Source: a virus. Taken from it: 38,273 bases of DNA. The notes below the pieces were generated by a model, which saw only the letters and a list, made by a program, of their open reading frames with translations, ran no database searches and was not told where the DNA came from. Location: positions 1 through 38,273 of the IMG/VR virus record IMGVR_UViG_3300025137_000005; one strand, written 5' to 3'. How positions within the stretch are numbered: position 1 is the stretch's first letter; each line of letters begins with the position of its first letter. The position numbers and the translations under genes are program-made. Shown one piece after another: positions 15,583-26,253 of the stretch.

Positions 15583-18500
15583 ATGAGTGATGAAAGCTAT
15601 ACATCATATCAACAAGCTGATTATGATAATTATTTAAATGATCTTGGTTTAGAACCAGGAGTTCATACTATAAATTCTATTGAGTATGATCCAGTAATGG
15701 ATGTAACTAACTTTAGTTACACTACAATGGACTCTGGGGATTTTGATGCTGGGTTTTTAGATGATTTTAATATAGGTGTTATTGATGGTGACTCATTGAA
15801 TTTAGGCACTGATCACATGAGTGGTGATTTTGATGATGATTATTCAAGTTTTGGTAGCATGCCTAATTTCATTCAAGATTTTAATGAAGGACAAACCTAT
15901 TGGCAAAGTGAAAACCCTAATATCTCACAAGACATTCAAAGCAGGATTGATAATCAATTAAATGCTAATGCACAAACTGTTGTGTTTACAACACTAGGGG
16001 AATATGGTGGTGCATACATAGGTGGTAATTATTTTCCACCCAATGCTTATCCTGGATTAGGTGGATTAAAAGTAGGTGGAGGCAAGGTAGGTGGATTTAT
16101 GCCACACATGCCACTAAGGCAAGATAGACCTCCAATGGTTAGTATGCCTTCACAAGAAGTTTTGGATAAGATACCAGATTATGTTAAACAAAATTATCTA
16201 AAAAATATTGCACAAAATAGGATAAAGGCTGAATTGGGTCAATATTACTTTGGTAATGCCACACCTGAAGAAGCTAATTATTTCATACAAATGTATATTA
16301 GAGAATATGCAGTAAATGAATTAGGTGTACCTTTACCAGATGCTATGGCAGCTTTAAGTTCTGCACTTGATGAAGGCTTTATTAAAAACTTACCATTTAC
16401 ATACAACAAGGATACAGATGGTGAGTATGAATTTACTAATGTTGCTGCAATAACTGAGCCTAGTGACTTACAATTCTTTAACACCTCTGATTCTGATATG
16501 AAGACAGCAGGTGAATTAAGGGAAGTAGGTATAGCTATGGGTGGAGATGTTTACTCTGAGATACCATCTAACAATGTTCCTGATAAATTTAATGTAGCAG
16601 TTGGGGCAAGAATATATAGAACAAGTAACCCTGATGAATTTGGTAATTACAATTATTATGTAGATAAAATAGAAAATGATACAAGGTTATCTAAATTAGA
16701 AAAAAAAGAATTAAATGAATCCAATGATGTAATAGTAAATACTCCTACATTTATTAGTGAAGGTGAAAGGCAAGCAGCTAGGAGATCAAAAACAGATAGC
16801 CTTTTGTTAAATCAAAATCAAAAAGATTCTTTTACAAACAATGTTTTACAGGCCGGAGCAGCTTTATTAGGAGATCCTATAGGGGAGTTAGGAAAAAAAG
16901 ATTTAGAAAAAGCAATATGGAATACTGCCACATCTTTAGCAAACCCTGCATTAGGCATATTAAATATTTTATCTTTTGTTCAAGAAGGATCGGAAAAAGT
17001 AATTCAAAAACTTACTGGTAATGATTCATTTAATATAGGGCCAGACATTCCTAATGCCCAAGATGTTATTGCTATGGCATCTAATGCTTTAGGTATAGAT
17101 GTATTAGGTAATCCTTATAGTGAAGCTAGGGAAAGAAGGCAGCAACAATCAGTAAGAAACAATTATAAGAATTTCTTTGATGAAGGTTTAATAGACTCAG
17201 ACACATATGCTAACTTAGAAAGAAATTATCAAAGTTTTTTATTGGGTGATTCTCTAGGCAACAACATGGATGACATTGAGGGTATTATATATGCAACAAA
17301 TGATGTAAGCAAATTGCTAAATTATGAGATAGAAGCATATACACCATTCCAAAGAAGCCAAAAATACCTAGAGACAATTGAACAAGGTTACATAGATGGC
17401 ACTGTTAGTGATTTCCATTTGCTAGATGCATACACAAAGCATCAAAAGTTTATTAAATCAATGGGTAATGATGGCAATGGTGTTACAGTAGAGGATGCTA
17501 ACTTTTTTACAGGCAAAAATAATATAGTATATTCTGAGTTACCTATAAGTTATAATATAGATTTTGAAATAGATTATGAATTTCAATTACCACAAGGTAA
17601 AACACCAGAAGAACAAGCATTATTTTTAGAACAGAAACAAAGTGTAGATAGCATTACTTATAACAATAGTGGGCAACAGCAGTATGAAAAATACTATGAA
17701 AACAAGCCTGTAGATCCTCCTATTGATATTAATAATTACATGAATACTGATGGCACTGTAAATACACAGGCTTATATTAATGCATATGGTAGTCTTTATC
17801 AGCAATTCTATGATGAATCTAAAAATAATGCATTAACTTTTAAAAGTTTGGTAAATCAATTAGATGGTAAAACACCAGGTGTCCCAATCATTTTGCCTCA
17901 ACAATCAAGTACACCCTTGATAGATGAAATAGAAAAGACTTTATTACAAAACACTACAGTTACACAACAGGATTTAAATAACAATACATTACCTCCTGAA
18001 TTTAAAATAATACCAGGTAAGGAAAAATTAAATGTAGATGAAGTTATGCAATCCATAGCTAACATTACACCTAGTAAAACCATAAGGGTAAATGATTACC
18101 AGTATTATAATACAGCAACAAACAAATTAGTAGATGTAGCTTCTGATAGTTTTACACCTATTAAACAATACTCTGATCAACAGATCTATATAGATAATAT
18201 GGGTAGACTAAGGGACTCTAACACCCAAGAAGAAGTAGACCCAACTGCTAATTATAGCCCTGCTGAATTAGATGCATACAACCAAAGTATAGAAGATGGT
18301 GTTGATCCAATGCAAGCTATGTTAGATTTAGCTGGAACAAACACATTTGATGATACTATAGAGGATGTAGAATCAGCACAGTTAGATGTGATTAGGGAAA
18401 GAATAGGTACAACTGACTTAACCATAGTAACAGATATTGAATCAATTCAACCAATTGAGTTACCTACTGCATTTCAATACAATGGTGTAGAAGTCCCTAG

Positions 18501-21500
18501 CCTTCCTGAAAGTTCTAAATATGATAATAGTATATTAGCATCTGATTTTAAACCATTTAGGACTCAAGAGGAAATTGATGCCTCTGAGATTCCAACTGCT
18601 GGAAATTACACAGATATGTATGGTGATGCAGCAATACATTACGAACAACAAGCAGAACTAATAAGGAATGTAATTAAAAATGAAATTAATAAAGTTGATT
18701 ACAATTATGCTAAAAACCCTGCTGAAGTAGGATTAGCAATAATGGCTCAATTACAACCATTAATAAATCAAGGTTTTGTTTCTGATGTTGATGATTATTA
18801 TGTAGTTAAGTCTGCTTATGGAAGTGTTCAAAATGCAAACCATGATGCTCATAGTAGATCAGGTACATTGTATTATGGAGATGATGCAAGGAGATACACT
18901 GTTGATACTATTCCAGAGGGTGGGGAACATGTAAGAGGGAATGTTTATAGGAAATTTTATGATAATCATGTTCCATCTATAACATTTAAAGAATTATCTG
19001 ACTTAATTATTTCTATGGGTAGAGAAGGTGAGAATGATTTTGGTGGATATGTAAATAGTAGCACAAACAATCCTGATGAATTAGCCTTAAAGACAGGTAC
19101 AATAAACAATATTATATTTGATAATTACAATCAACAAATAGTAGAATCCTATGCAAATAGCTCATATGTAACAGATGTTGAAGATGGTCTAAGAAGACTC
19201 TATAAATATGGTAATATTTATGTTCAAGTATCTGACCCATATATTGGTAATCATACTCAGTCCCAAGAGGTAACAAAAGAATTTACCGGCAACAATAATG
19301 GACAATTAAATACTAGAATTTGGCAGGATGTTGATGTAAATCAATCAGATGATGGTCAATACATAACAAATACATTAAACTTTAATGGATTAAGTAGACC
19401 TGAAAATTTTGAACATCCATTATTAACAGAAATCAAAAGCAATTTTGCTGTAAATGTTCTTACTAATGATTTATTAAACTCAATATCTGAATTAGATAAA
19501 ACAACTATAAAGCTACAGGGCAACATACAAGCTGCTGAAGCATCTAGAAATGAACTAGCACAATTAGCAGAAGAAAGAGGTCTATCAATTAATGCATTAG
19601 CTGAACAATTATCAGGCAAACAAGCAGAGATAGATCAAGCACAACAAAATGAATCTCAGGCACAAAGAGCAGCACAAGCTGCAGAGAGAGCAAAGGTAAC
19701 AGCACAAAATAATTTATCTAGTAAGCAAGCAGAGTTGGAAAACATACAAGCACAACTTGATGCTGAATCAATGAATGCAAATTACAATGAAACTTTGGTT
19801 AATAGCTTAAGTAATCAAATACAACAAGCTACACAATTAAAAGTTGATGCACAGTCTCAACTAGAACTTGCTGAACAACAACTTGCTGGAATGGTAGGAG
19901 AGCAAACTGAACTCATGGGTATACTTGATTCTTTGCAGTCTGAAAAACTAGGGTTGCTATCAGAATTAGAAAATCAAAAAGGTGACAAAGCTGACCTTAC
20001 AACAAGATTAGGTGCAAAAGAAACAGAAGTTCTTACATTAAAAGGTCAATTAAATACCAAACAATCAGAACTAGATGCTACAAAATTAGAAAAAGAAGCA
20101 AAGCAAACAGAGTTAGAAGGTGTAAATAAAACTTTAAGTGACCTTAGATTATTGTACAATGGCCAGATCTCACAATTAGAATTTAAACAAAACCAAATTA
20201 ATACTGTTAATCAACAAAGAGATGCTATACAAGCAAAGTTTGATGAAGAAAATAGATTAAAAAATAAAGCTCAAGCAGACAGGGATGCTAAACAATTAGA
20301 GTTAAATGCTGCTAGGTTAGAACACACTGCTGCATTATTAAAAGCTACACAAGCACAACAAACAGCAGTTGCAAATGCAGAAGCTGCTGGCCAAACAGCA
20401 GTTGCAAATGCAGAAAAAAAAGCAGCAGAAGATCTTGCAGCTAAAGAGGAAGAGTTAGATGCACAATTTGCAGCAACCTTACAGGAACAGTTAGCAGCAG
20501 CTAGAGCTGATGAACAACTTATAGCAAGTGGAAATTTAGCAGCAAGAGAAACTGAATTAGAAGAACAATATAATGCTGATAAAGCAGCAGCCATTAAAGC
20601 AGAACAAGATAAGGCACAGTTAGCACTTGATGCAAAAATTTCTGAAATAAATGAAACAGCAGCTGCAACTTTAGCTGCATCTCAAGCAGAAGGTGCTGCA
20701 AACTTGGCAGCTTTACAAAAAGATTATGATGATCAAGGTGCACAATTTTTAGTAGACCAACAAGCAGCAGAGGAAGCATTTCAAAAAGAAAAAACAGAAG
20801 CAGAGGCATTAGCTAGGACTGCTGGCCAAGAAGACATAACAAGTTATTTTGTACCTAACTTTAGTTTTGAGGATTACTTTACTAATTACTTAGGTTGGGA
20901 AGCTTCAAAAGAAGCTAACTTCTATATCAATCCAAAGGATAGAAATAGTGCTGAAATTAATGCAGTAAGGGATGAATATCTTGCTGATTACAGAGCAGTG
21001 TTAGACACTGGCCCATTGTCTGAGCAACAAAAAGATAGGCTTGAAAAATATGTGTCGTACAGTTTAAGCAATAAAACAAGCAGAGATTCCTATGCAAAAA
21101 ATGCAATTGAGTACAGTGCACAAAGAGATGCAGCTATAGCTGAAACCACAAGTGTAAGAACACAACTTACAGAAGAAAAAGCAGCAGAGATTGCAGCACT
21201 TACTACAAAATTTAATACAGATTTAAATAATGAATTGACTGCACAGGGTGTTACATTAGCTGCTGATAAGGCTAATGCATTAGCACAAGCAGAAGCAGCT
21301 CATAAAACTGCATTAGCTGCAGCTTTGGCTGGAGCTGAAACTGCATCAGAAGCAACTTTATTATCTAGACTTGCTGAACAAAGTGAAAGGCTTGGCAATG
21401 CACAACAGGCAGCATTGGATTCCCAAAAGGCTATATTAAATTTAGAGGCTCAAGAAAACCTTGAATTGTCTCAAGGAAGCTTAAGGCTAGAGCTTGAAGC

Positions 21501-24500
21501 CTTAGCTGCAGAACAATTAGCTAACACACAAAAAGATTATCAAACCCAGATAGACACATTAAACTCTAGCTTTGAAACAATAAGGAGTGGTTTGCAAAGT
21601 AGTATTGATACATATTCAGCTAATGAAACTATATATACAAATAATATTACTACACTTAACAATGACTTGAGTATAGCTACAACTAATTACAACAATAAAG
21701 TGCAACAATACAATGCACAGATAGAAGTAAATAATACTAAGCAAACAATTATAGAGTCCTTAGAGGGTCAAGTTGGGGTAATAAGTGCAGAGAATTTACA
21801 ATACATTGAGGACATAGCACAGGCAAAAATTAAACATCAAAATGATCTTGATGGTGCATTTAATAATTACAACACACAGCTTTCTAATACACAAGGTCAG
21901 CTGTCTGCACAATACACAGAAGATTTAAAAACACAAAGAGATGAACTTGAAAGTCAAGCTGCTCAAAACTTAGCTGATGAACAAGATAGATTAGAAGAAT
22001 TAAGACAAAGTGATTTAAATCAAGCTGCAATAGATGCAGAACAAGAATTACAAGACCAATTATCAAGTGCTAGGGCTGATGAACAATTGATAGCCTCTGG
22101 TAATTTAGCTGCAAGAGAAGCTGAGTTAGCAGAAGAGTTTGAGTCAAACTTAGCTGCAAAGCAAGCTGAAGCAGAAGCTAGTTATCAATCACAATTAGCT
22201 GCACAACAAGCAAGTAGTGCTACTACACTCACACAAGAACTTCTTTTATTGCAAACAAGATTGAATGATGAACATAAGGCAGCAATAGATAAGGTTAAAT
22301 TAGATTTACAAGTAGAATACACTAGTAATATAGATGCACAAACTGTTGCTCACAATGATCAATTAACAACATTGAATCAAACTCATGAAGCAGCATTAGC
22401 TGCACAAGCAGCTAGATTGAATAATGAAAGGATACAAGCATTAGCAAGTGCAGAAACATTATCTACTAGTCAAATGCAAACTGTTTTATCTGAACATGCA
22501 ATTGCTTTAACAAATGCTGAGACTGAAGCACAAAATAGATATGATGCAAAGTTAGAAGATGAATTAAATAGTGCTAATGCAAATTACCAAACAGCTTTAG
22601 ATGCTGCACAAAAGGTATCAGATGATTATTTAAATAGTGAAACAGCTAGGTTAAATGGAATAAGGGATACTGAAGCAACAAGAATTTCTAATGAATATGA
22701 AGCACAAATTGATGCTAATACTCAGGAGTATAATGAAAGCTTAGAAACTCTTAACAATGAAAATTTAATTTTACAACAACAAGTAATAGAATTAACTCCT
22801 CCTCCTCCCATGTATTTAGGTGTTGAGGGAGAAGATTACAGGGTGATTGATGAAGAAGAAAGAGCATACCTTGATAATCTTAAGGAAGAAGGCTTAAGTG
22901 GTATAGCTAACAATGCATTAAATCTACCTAGTTTATACAACTATGAAGGCAATGTAGTGTATGATCCAGGTGGTTTTAATGATGAAGACTTGTGGGCTAG
23001 TGACCAAATACAAGAGTTGTATTACAATGGATTCCCACAAACTGAAGAAGAATTAGTGGCATTATTAAAAGCTAATCCAGATATATTTGGAGAAGTAAAC
23101 ACAGATGGTTCTTCTAAAGATGCTAAAGATGACTTAGTTCAAAAAATCAAAGATGGTATAATAGACACAGGATATGCTTTGCAAAGGATTTCTGGGGGTA
23201 AGGTAGGTAGTACATTACTTAATATAGTAGGAATATTTTTTGCAGGTGGTATCCCATTAGGAAGAATAACAAATGCATTAGGAGACATATTTGGGCCAGA
23301 TACATCAATTGAATTAGCAGAAGTATTACAAAGACAAATAAATAATAGAAGAAATTTTTCAGATAATAATATTGTAGATTGGGATGATGTGTATAGATTG
23401 CATGCAGAAGACCTACCAACTTATTTCCCTGATGATTTAACAGACCCAAACCACCCACAAAATATGGCAGGACAAGTAATAGAATCAGATTTAACCACTG
23501 GAGGAGCAAATGTATCAGGGCCAGGGGGAACAAATGTAACAGGCACAACATCATATAGTGATGTAGATTTAGGAGATCCTACAGATTACCTTTATCAAAT
23601 ATTAAGAATAACTGAGGGGCCAGAAGTTGCTGAATCATTCAAGGGTAAGGGTATGTCTGATCCGGAAGGCTTTGGATTAATAGCTAAATACTTAGATCAA
23701 ACTACAATTGATGCAGCCATTAGGTCTAATGCAATAGATGAGATAGCCTTATTTGGTACAGATGAACAAAGAGGTAGCATAGACATACAAGGAGAAGCAG
23801 CACAAAAGATACAAGATATAGCACAATCCTTAAGGGAAGACCAAGCATTATCTGACATTGAACTTATCAAGAAGTATGGTTCAGAAGCTGCTGAAGCTAT
23901 AAAGGGGCTTGATCCAGAAAGATTAGAGCAACAAAGCATGCTCCAACTTCTTGCTAAAACTAGATTGAATGAAGCATTAGACTTTGACCCAGAGGTTTTA
24001 CCACAAGAAAAACTTATTGGTGAAGCATCAACTAATTTATTACAAGATGTAAGAGGTGAATCAATGATTGAGAAAGCAGTTAAGACTGCAGCACTTGGTC
24101 AATTAGATGTATCTCTTACTCCTGAAGAAGCAGCTATAAGGGAGAGGTCATTAGATTATCTAAGTAATGCAGGTAAACTATCTGATTTAGAACAACAAGA
24201 AATCAAGGACAACATTAACACAGGTTTGATGTCAAGAGGTAGGATGGATTCAGACTATGGTCTTATGCAACAAATCTTGGGTAGAACAGAGGCTGAGTTA
24301 GATAGAGAAGATAGAGATATAACTATGGGTCTTGGTTTGTATGGTGAGTTTGACAACTTGTATGGTGGTAGATTAGCTAGAGGTGCAACATTAGGCACAG
24401 CTGGTGAGTCACTTACATCTGCAAGAATGAATGACAATAGAGCAAATGTTGCTGCTGGTACAGAATTAGTTGGACAATTGTATAACTTTGAAAACAATAG

Positions 24501-25050
24501 AATAGAACAGCAAAATGCCAAAGATACAATGGCTGCAAACTTGCAAGGAGAGTATGATAGACAAGCAGCAGCCATGACAGGTGATGTGTTTGGTATGTTG
24601 TTGAGTTCACTATCTACTAGTCCATATGGCACAACAGCTATATCCTCTGTGGGTGGTAACATAGAAGCACCAACTAACTTAACAAACCTTATAGGTATGG
24701 GATCACAAGATTATTCTAATCAACAAACATTTGATTCAACCATGCAGGGTTTAAATAATTTACAAACAGGTACCAGGGATTACATGAACTTCCTTACACA
24801 AGGGACAAGGGATTATCAAACATCCTCAAGCAGTGGCATTAATCCTCAAACACCAAGCATCAATAATAATTTCCAAGGGTTTGGTAGTTTAAATTTTGCT
24901 GACAAAGTTGGAGTCATTGATAGTAGCCTTAATAAAATTTCTGGTGGACTAACAGGTGACCCTAACACAAGTATTAATTTGGGTGGTTTTGGTACTCCAG
25001 GTGGACTAACAGGTGACCCTAACACAAGTATATTTGATTTCTTTAATTAA
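15583..25050 (+). CDS. Giant coiled-coil virion protein, 3155 aa (putative ejection or tape-measure-like protein)
   Basis: One ORF occupies a quarter of the genome. Residues 1-1300 look globular, with an early Gly/Pro-rich GGLKVGGGKVGGFMPHMPL segment and a hydrophobic stretch near 445-470. Residues about 1300-2400 are heptad-like, Ala/Gln/Glu-rich coiled coil, broken near 1750-1830 by a non-coil EDYFTNYLGWE domain. A block containing ARADEQLIASGNLAARE occurs twice (about 1640 and 2165). PPPPMYLG ends the coil. A hydrophobic LLNIVGIFFAGGIPLG segment is near 2545, and the C-terminus is helical, then Gly/Asn-rich. Position between fibre and ejection genes suggests a virion protein that spans the envelope or periplasm. 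No catalytic domain is recognised. Confidence 0.75.
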   Translation: MSDESYTSYQQADYDNYLNDLGLEPGVHTINSIEYDPVMDVTNFSYTTMDSGDFDAGFLDDFNIGVIDGDSLNLGTDHMSGDFDDDYSSFGSMPNFIQDFNEGQTYWQSENPNISQDIQSRIDNQLNANAQTVVFTTLGEYGGAYIGGNYFPPNAYPGLGGLKVGGGKVGGFMPHMPLRQDRPPMVSMPSQEVLDKIPDYVKQNYLKNIAQNRIKAELGQYYFGNATPEEANYFIQMYIREYAVNELGVPLPDAMAALSSALDEGFIKNLPFTYNKDTDGEYEFTNVAAITEPSDLQFFNTSDSDMKTAGELREVGIAMGGDVYSEIPSNNVPDKFNVAVGARIYRTSNPDEFGNYNYYVDKIENDTRLSKLEKKELNESNDVIVNTPTFISEGERQAARRSKTDSLLLNQNQKDSFTNNVLQAGAALLGDPIGELGKKDLEKAIWNTATSLANPALGILNILSFVQEGSEKVIQKLTGNDSFNIGPDIPNAQDVIAMASNALGIDVLGNPYSEARERRQQQSVRNNYKNFFDEGLIDSDTYANLERNYQSFLLGDSLGNNMDDIEGIIYATNDVSKLLNYEIEAYTPFQRSQKYLETIEQGYIDGTVSDFHLLDAYTKHQKFIKSMGNDGNGVTVEDANFFTGKNNIVYSELPISYNIDFEIDYEFQLPQGKTPEEQALFLEQKQSVDSITYNNSGQQQYEKYYENKPVDPPIDINNYMNTDGTVNTQAYINAYGSLYQQFYDESKNNALTFKSLVNQLDGKTPGVPIILPQQSSTPLIDEIEKTLLQNTTVTQQDLNNNTLPPEFKIIPGKEKLNVDEVMQSIANITPSKTIRVNDYQYYNTATNKLVDVASDSFTPIKQYSDQQIYIDNMGRLRDSNTQEEVDPTANYSPAELDAYNQSIEDGVDPMQAMLDLAGTNTFDDTIEDVESAQLDVIRERIGTTDLTIVTDIESIQPIELPTAFQYNGVEVPSLPESSKYDNSILASDFKPFRTQEEIDASEIPTAGNYTDMYGDAAIHYEQQAELIRNVIKNEINKVDYNYAKNPAEVGLAIMAQLQPLINQGFVSDVDDYYVVKSAYGSVQNANHDAHSRSGTLYYGDDARRYTVDTIPEGGEHVRGNVYRKFYDNHVPSITFKELSDLIISMGREGENDFGGYVNSSTNNPDELALKTGTINNIIFDNYNQQIVESYANSSYVTDVEDGLRRLYKYGNIYVQVSDPYIGNHTQSQEVTKEFTGNNNGQLNTRIWQDVDVNQSDDGQYITNTLNFNGLSRPENFEHPLLTEIKSNFAVNVLTNDLLNSISELDKTTIKLQGNIQAAEASRNELAQLAEERGLSINALAEQLSGKQAEIDQAQQNESQAQRAAQAAERAKVTAQNNLSSKQAELENIQAQLDAESMNANYNETLVNSLSNQIQQATQLKVDAQSQLELAEQQLAGMVGEQTELMGILDSLQSEKLGLLSELENQKGDKADLTTRLGAKETEVLTLKGQLNTKQSELDATKLEKEAKQTELEGVNKTLSDLRLLYNGQISQLEFKQNQINTVNQQRDAIQAKFDEENRLKNKAQADRDAKQLELNAARLEHTAALLKATQAQQTAVANAEAAGQTAVANAEKKAAEDLAAKEEELDAQFAATLQEQLAAARADEQLIASGNLAARETELEEQYNADKAAAIKAEQDKAQLALDAKISEINETAAATLAASQAEGAANLAALQKDYDDQGAQFLVDQQAAEEAFQKEKTEAEALARTAGQEDITSYFVPNFSFEDYFTNYLGWEASKEANFYINPKDRNSAEINAVRDEYLADYRAVLDTGPLSEQQKDRLEKYVSYSLSNKTSRDSYAKNAIEYSAQRDAAIAETTSVRTQLTEEKAAEIAALTTKFNTDLNNELTAQGVTLAADKANALAQAEAAHKTALAAALAGAETASEATLLSRLAEQSERLGNAQQAALDSQKAILNLEAQENLELSQGSLRLELEALAAEQLANTQKDYQTQIDTLNSSFETIRSGLQSSIDTYSANETIYTNNITTLNNDLSIATTNYNNKVQQYNAQIEVNNTKQTIIESLEGQVGVISAENLQYIEDIAQAKIKHQNDLDGAFNNYNTQLSNTQGQLSAQYTEDLKTQRDELESQAAQNLADEQDRLEELRQSDLNQAAIDAEQELQDQLSSARADEQLIASGNLAAREAELAEEFESNLAAKQAEAEASYQSQLAAQQASSATTLTQELLLLQTRLNDEHKAAIDKVKLDLQVEYTSNIDAQTVAHNDQLTTLNQTHEAALAAQAARLNNERIQALASAETLSTSQMQTVLSEHAIALTNAETEAQNRYDAKLEDELNSANANYQTALDAAQKVSDDYLNSETARLNGIRDTEATRISNEYEAQIDANTQEYNESLETLNNENLILQQQVIELTPPPPMYLGVEGEDYRVIDEEERAYLDNLKEEGLSGIANNALNLPSLYNYEGNVVYDPGGFNDEDLWASDQIQELYYNGFPQTEEELVALLKANPDIFGEVNTDGSSKDAKDDLVQKIKDGIIDTGYALQRISGGKVGSTLLNIVGIFFAGGIPLGRITNALGDIFGPDTSIELAEVLQRQINNRRNFSDNNIVDWDDVYRLHAEDLPTYFPDDLTDPNHPQNMAGQVIESDLTTGGANVSGPGGTNVTGTTSYSDVDLGDPTDYLYQILRITEGPEVAESFKGKGMSDPEGFGLIAKYLDQTTIDAAIRSNAIDEIALFGTDEQRGSIDIQGEAAQKIQDIAQSLREDQALSDIELIKKYGSEAAEAIKGLDPERLEQQSMLQLLAKTRLNEALDFDPEVLPQEKLIGEASTNLLQDVRGESMIEKAVKTAALGQLDVSLTPEEAAIRERSLDYLSNAGKLSDLEQQEIKDNINTGLMSRGRMDSDYGLMQQILGRTEAELDREDRDITMGLGLYGEFDNLYGGRLARGATLGTAGESLTSARMNDNRANVAAGTELVGQLYNFENNRIEQQNAKDTMAANLQGEYDRQAAAMTGDVFGMLLSSLSTSPYGTTAISSVGGNIEAPTNLTNLIGMGSQDYSNQQTFDSTMQGLNNLQTGTRDYMNFLTQGTRDYQTSSSSGINPQTPSINNNFQGFGSLNFADKVGVIDSSLNKISGGLTGDPNTSINLGGFGTPGGLTGDPNTSIFDFFN
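20496..20560 (+). repeat. Duplicated coiled-coil block, copy 1
   Basis: This stretch encodes AAARADEQLIASGNLAARET. It is closely repeated about 1.57 kb downstream, in the same frame of the giant protein, with mainly synonymous differences. The repeat implies internal duplication during growth of the coil. Confidence 0.85.
22062..22130 (+). repeat. Duplicated coiled-coil block, copy 2
   Basis: This is the second in-frame copy, encoding SSARADEQLIASGNLAAREA. The amino acids are far better conserved than the bases, so the block has been kept by selection at protein level. Confidence 0.85.
24943..25031 (+). repeat. Two 32-bp direct repeats at the 3' end of the giant gene
   Basis: Bases 24943-24974 are repeated at 25000-25031, offset by 57 bp (19 codons). 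The unit encodes GGLTGDPNTSI and is followed by the last residues FDFFN. The copies are identical at DNA level, so the duplication is recent or maintained by recombination or slippage. Confidence 0.93.
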
Positions 25051-25057
25051 TTTTATT

Positions 25058-26251
25058 ATGGCTTTAACAAACTTAACTTCTGCACCTTCACAACAATTAG
25101 CAACACCTAGCTATGATGCCTTATTTCAAGGCACAGCTCAAGGTGAGGCTGCTAAAATGGCTGGTGCTAAATTTCAAGCAGACAGTATTAGGGAAGGTTT
25201 GCAAAATTTTGAAAAGAATCAGCAGTTATTATCCAAGCACATGGGTATATTCCAGGGTGCTATAACTACTAACCCAGAATTTAAATCAGCTATTGAGAAC
25301 TTAGATCCAAAGTCTGATATGGGTAAAGCTGTACAAGAAGCTTCAAGGGGTAATGCTTCTCTTACTAGTATGTTAGCTCTATCCAACTTTGCTTCTGAGT
25401 ATGGTGCAGGTGAATTAGCACAAACACAAATGGCACAAGCTGAACAAGTTACAAAAGGTTTAAAATTAGAAAACAATGCTGCACAACAAACAGAAAATGT
25501 TATTGATATGTTGGATAATTTAATAGGTACAGATGGTTTAATCAATCCAGCCAAAATATCACAAGCAGTAGATGATGCAAGGAAGTTGGGTAATGTACAA
25601 GATGGTTTTCTTACAGCATTAAATCAACAACTAGAGGTTTACAATAACATGGGTATGATTAAAAAACCTTTAGTAGAACCACAGATAACACCTGTATATG
25701 TAAACCCAGATGATAAAACAAGTGAATTAAAAGCTTATGTAGTATCAGATAATAATGGGAGACCTGTAACTACAATTGACATTACTAATGACCAAATTGA
25801 TTATACAACTGAAGGACAGGTGAATGGGTTTTTAAGAACAATTGAGGCACTTAGTAAATTAACAGGCAGTGATGGAGAGCCTTTATATACTGGTGCTGAA
25901 TTAGCAACTCTTAGAAAAAATGGCATTAATGACATAGTTCGCAAAGGTGATGCTAGTAGTAATAATGCTGTGGGACAAGCATACAACATAGTATTAAATC
26001 AGTTCAATCAAACACCATACATCAATGGTAAACCTAATCCAACTTTTTGGAATGAGGTAACAAGAATAATTAAGTTAAAACTTCAAGGTGTAAAGTTGTC
26101 TCCAGAAAAAGTTCAACAAACTATGGATCAATTTATTAATTCAATAATGGTTGAACAAGGCATTACAGATATAAATGAATTAGATAGAATACAAGCTAAT
26201 GCTACAGACTCATTAATTAAAGCTCAAAGTTCTAATTCAGGTTGGGAGTAG
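25058..26251 (+). CDS. Putative internal virion/ejection protein, 397 aa
   Basis: I start at ATG 25058, seven bases after the giant gene's stop; the frame is open further upstream to 25013 but that would overlap the giant gene. The protein is helical, Ala/Gln/Asn-rich, without Cys or a membrane span, and begins MALTNLTSAPSQQLATPSYD. Composition and position between the giant protein and the LPD38-like protein fit a DNA-ejection protein that travels with the genome into the cell. I see no transglycosylase motif. No clear Shine-Dalgarno is visible. Confidence 0.65.
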   Translation: MALTNLTSAPSQQLATPSYDALFQGTAQGEAAKMAGAKFQADSIREGLQNFEKNQQLLSKHMGIFQGAITTNPEFKSAIENLDPKSDMGKAVQEASRGNASLTSMLALSNFASEYGAGELAQTQMAQAEQVTKGLKLENNAAQQTENVIDMLDNLIGTDGLINPAKISQAVDDARKLGNVQDGFLTALNQQLEVYNNMGMIKKPLVEPQITPVYVNPDDKTSELKAYVVSDNNGRPVTTIDITNDQIDYTTEGQVNGFLRTIEALSKLTGSDGEPLYTGAELATLRKNGINDIVRKGDASSNNAVGQAYNIVLNQFNQTPYINGKPNPTFWNEVTRIIKLKLQGVKLSPEKVQQTMDQFINSIMVEQGITDINELDRIQANATDSLIKAQSSNSGWE

Positions 26252-26253
26252 TT

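Noticed and set aside
15583-25050. Siphovirus tape-measure protein
   Set aside because: No tail-tube, tail-terminator or distal tail genes are present, and a podovirus nozzle and adaptor are. The tape-measure analogy is kept only as a loose structural comparison.
25013-25057. Longer start for the 397-residue protein at 25013
   Set aside because: It would overlap the giant gene across the 32-bp repeat, and the extra residues look like out-of-frame translation of that repeat.
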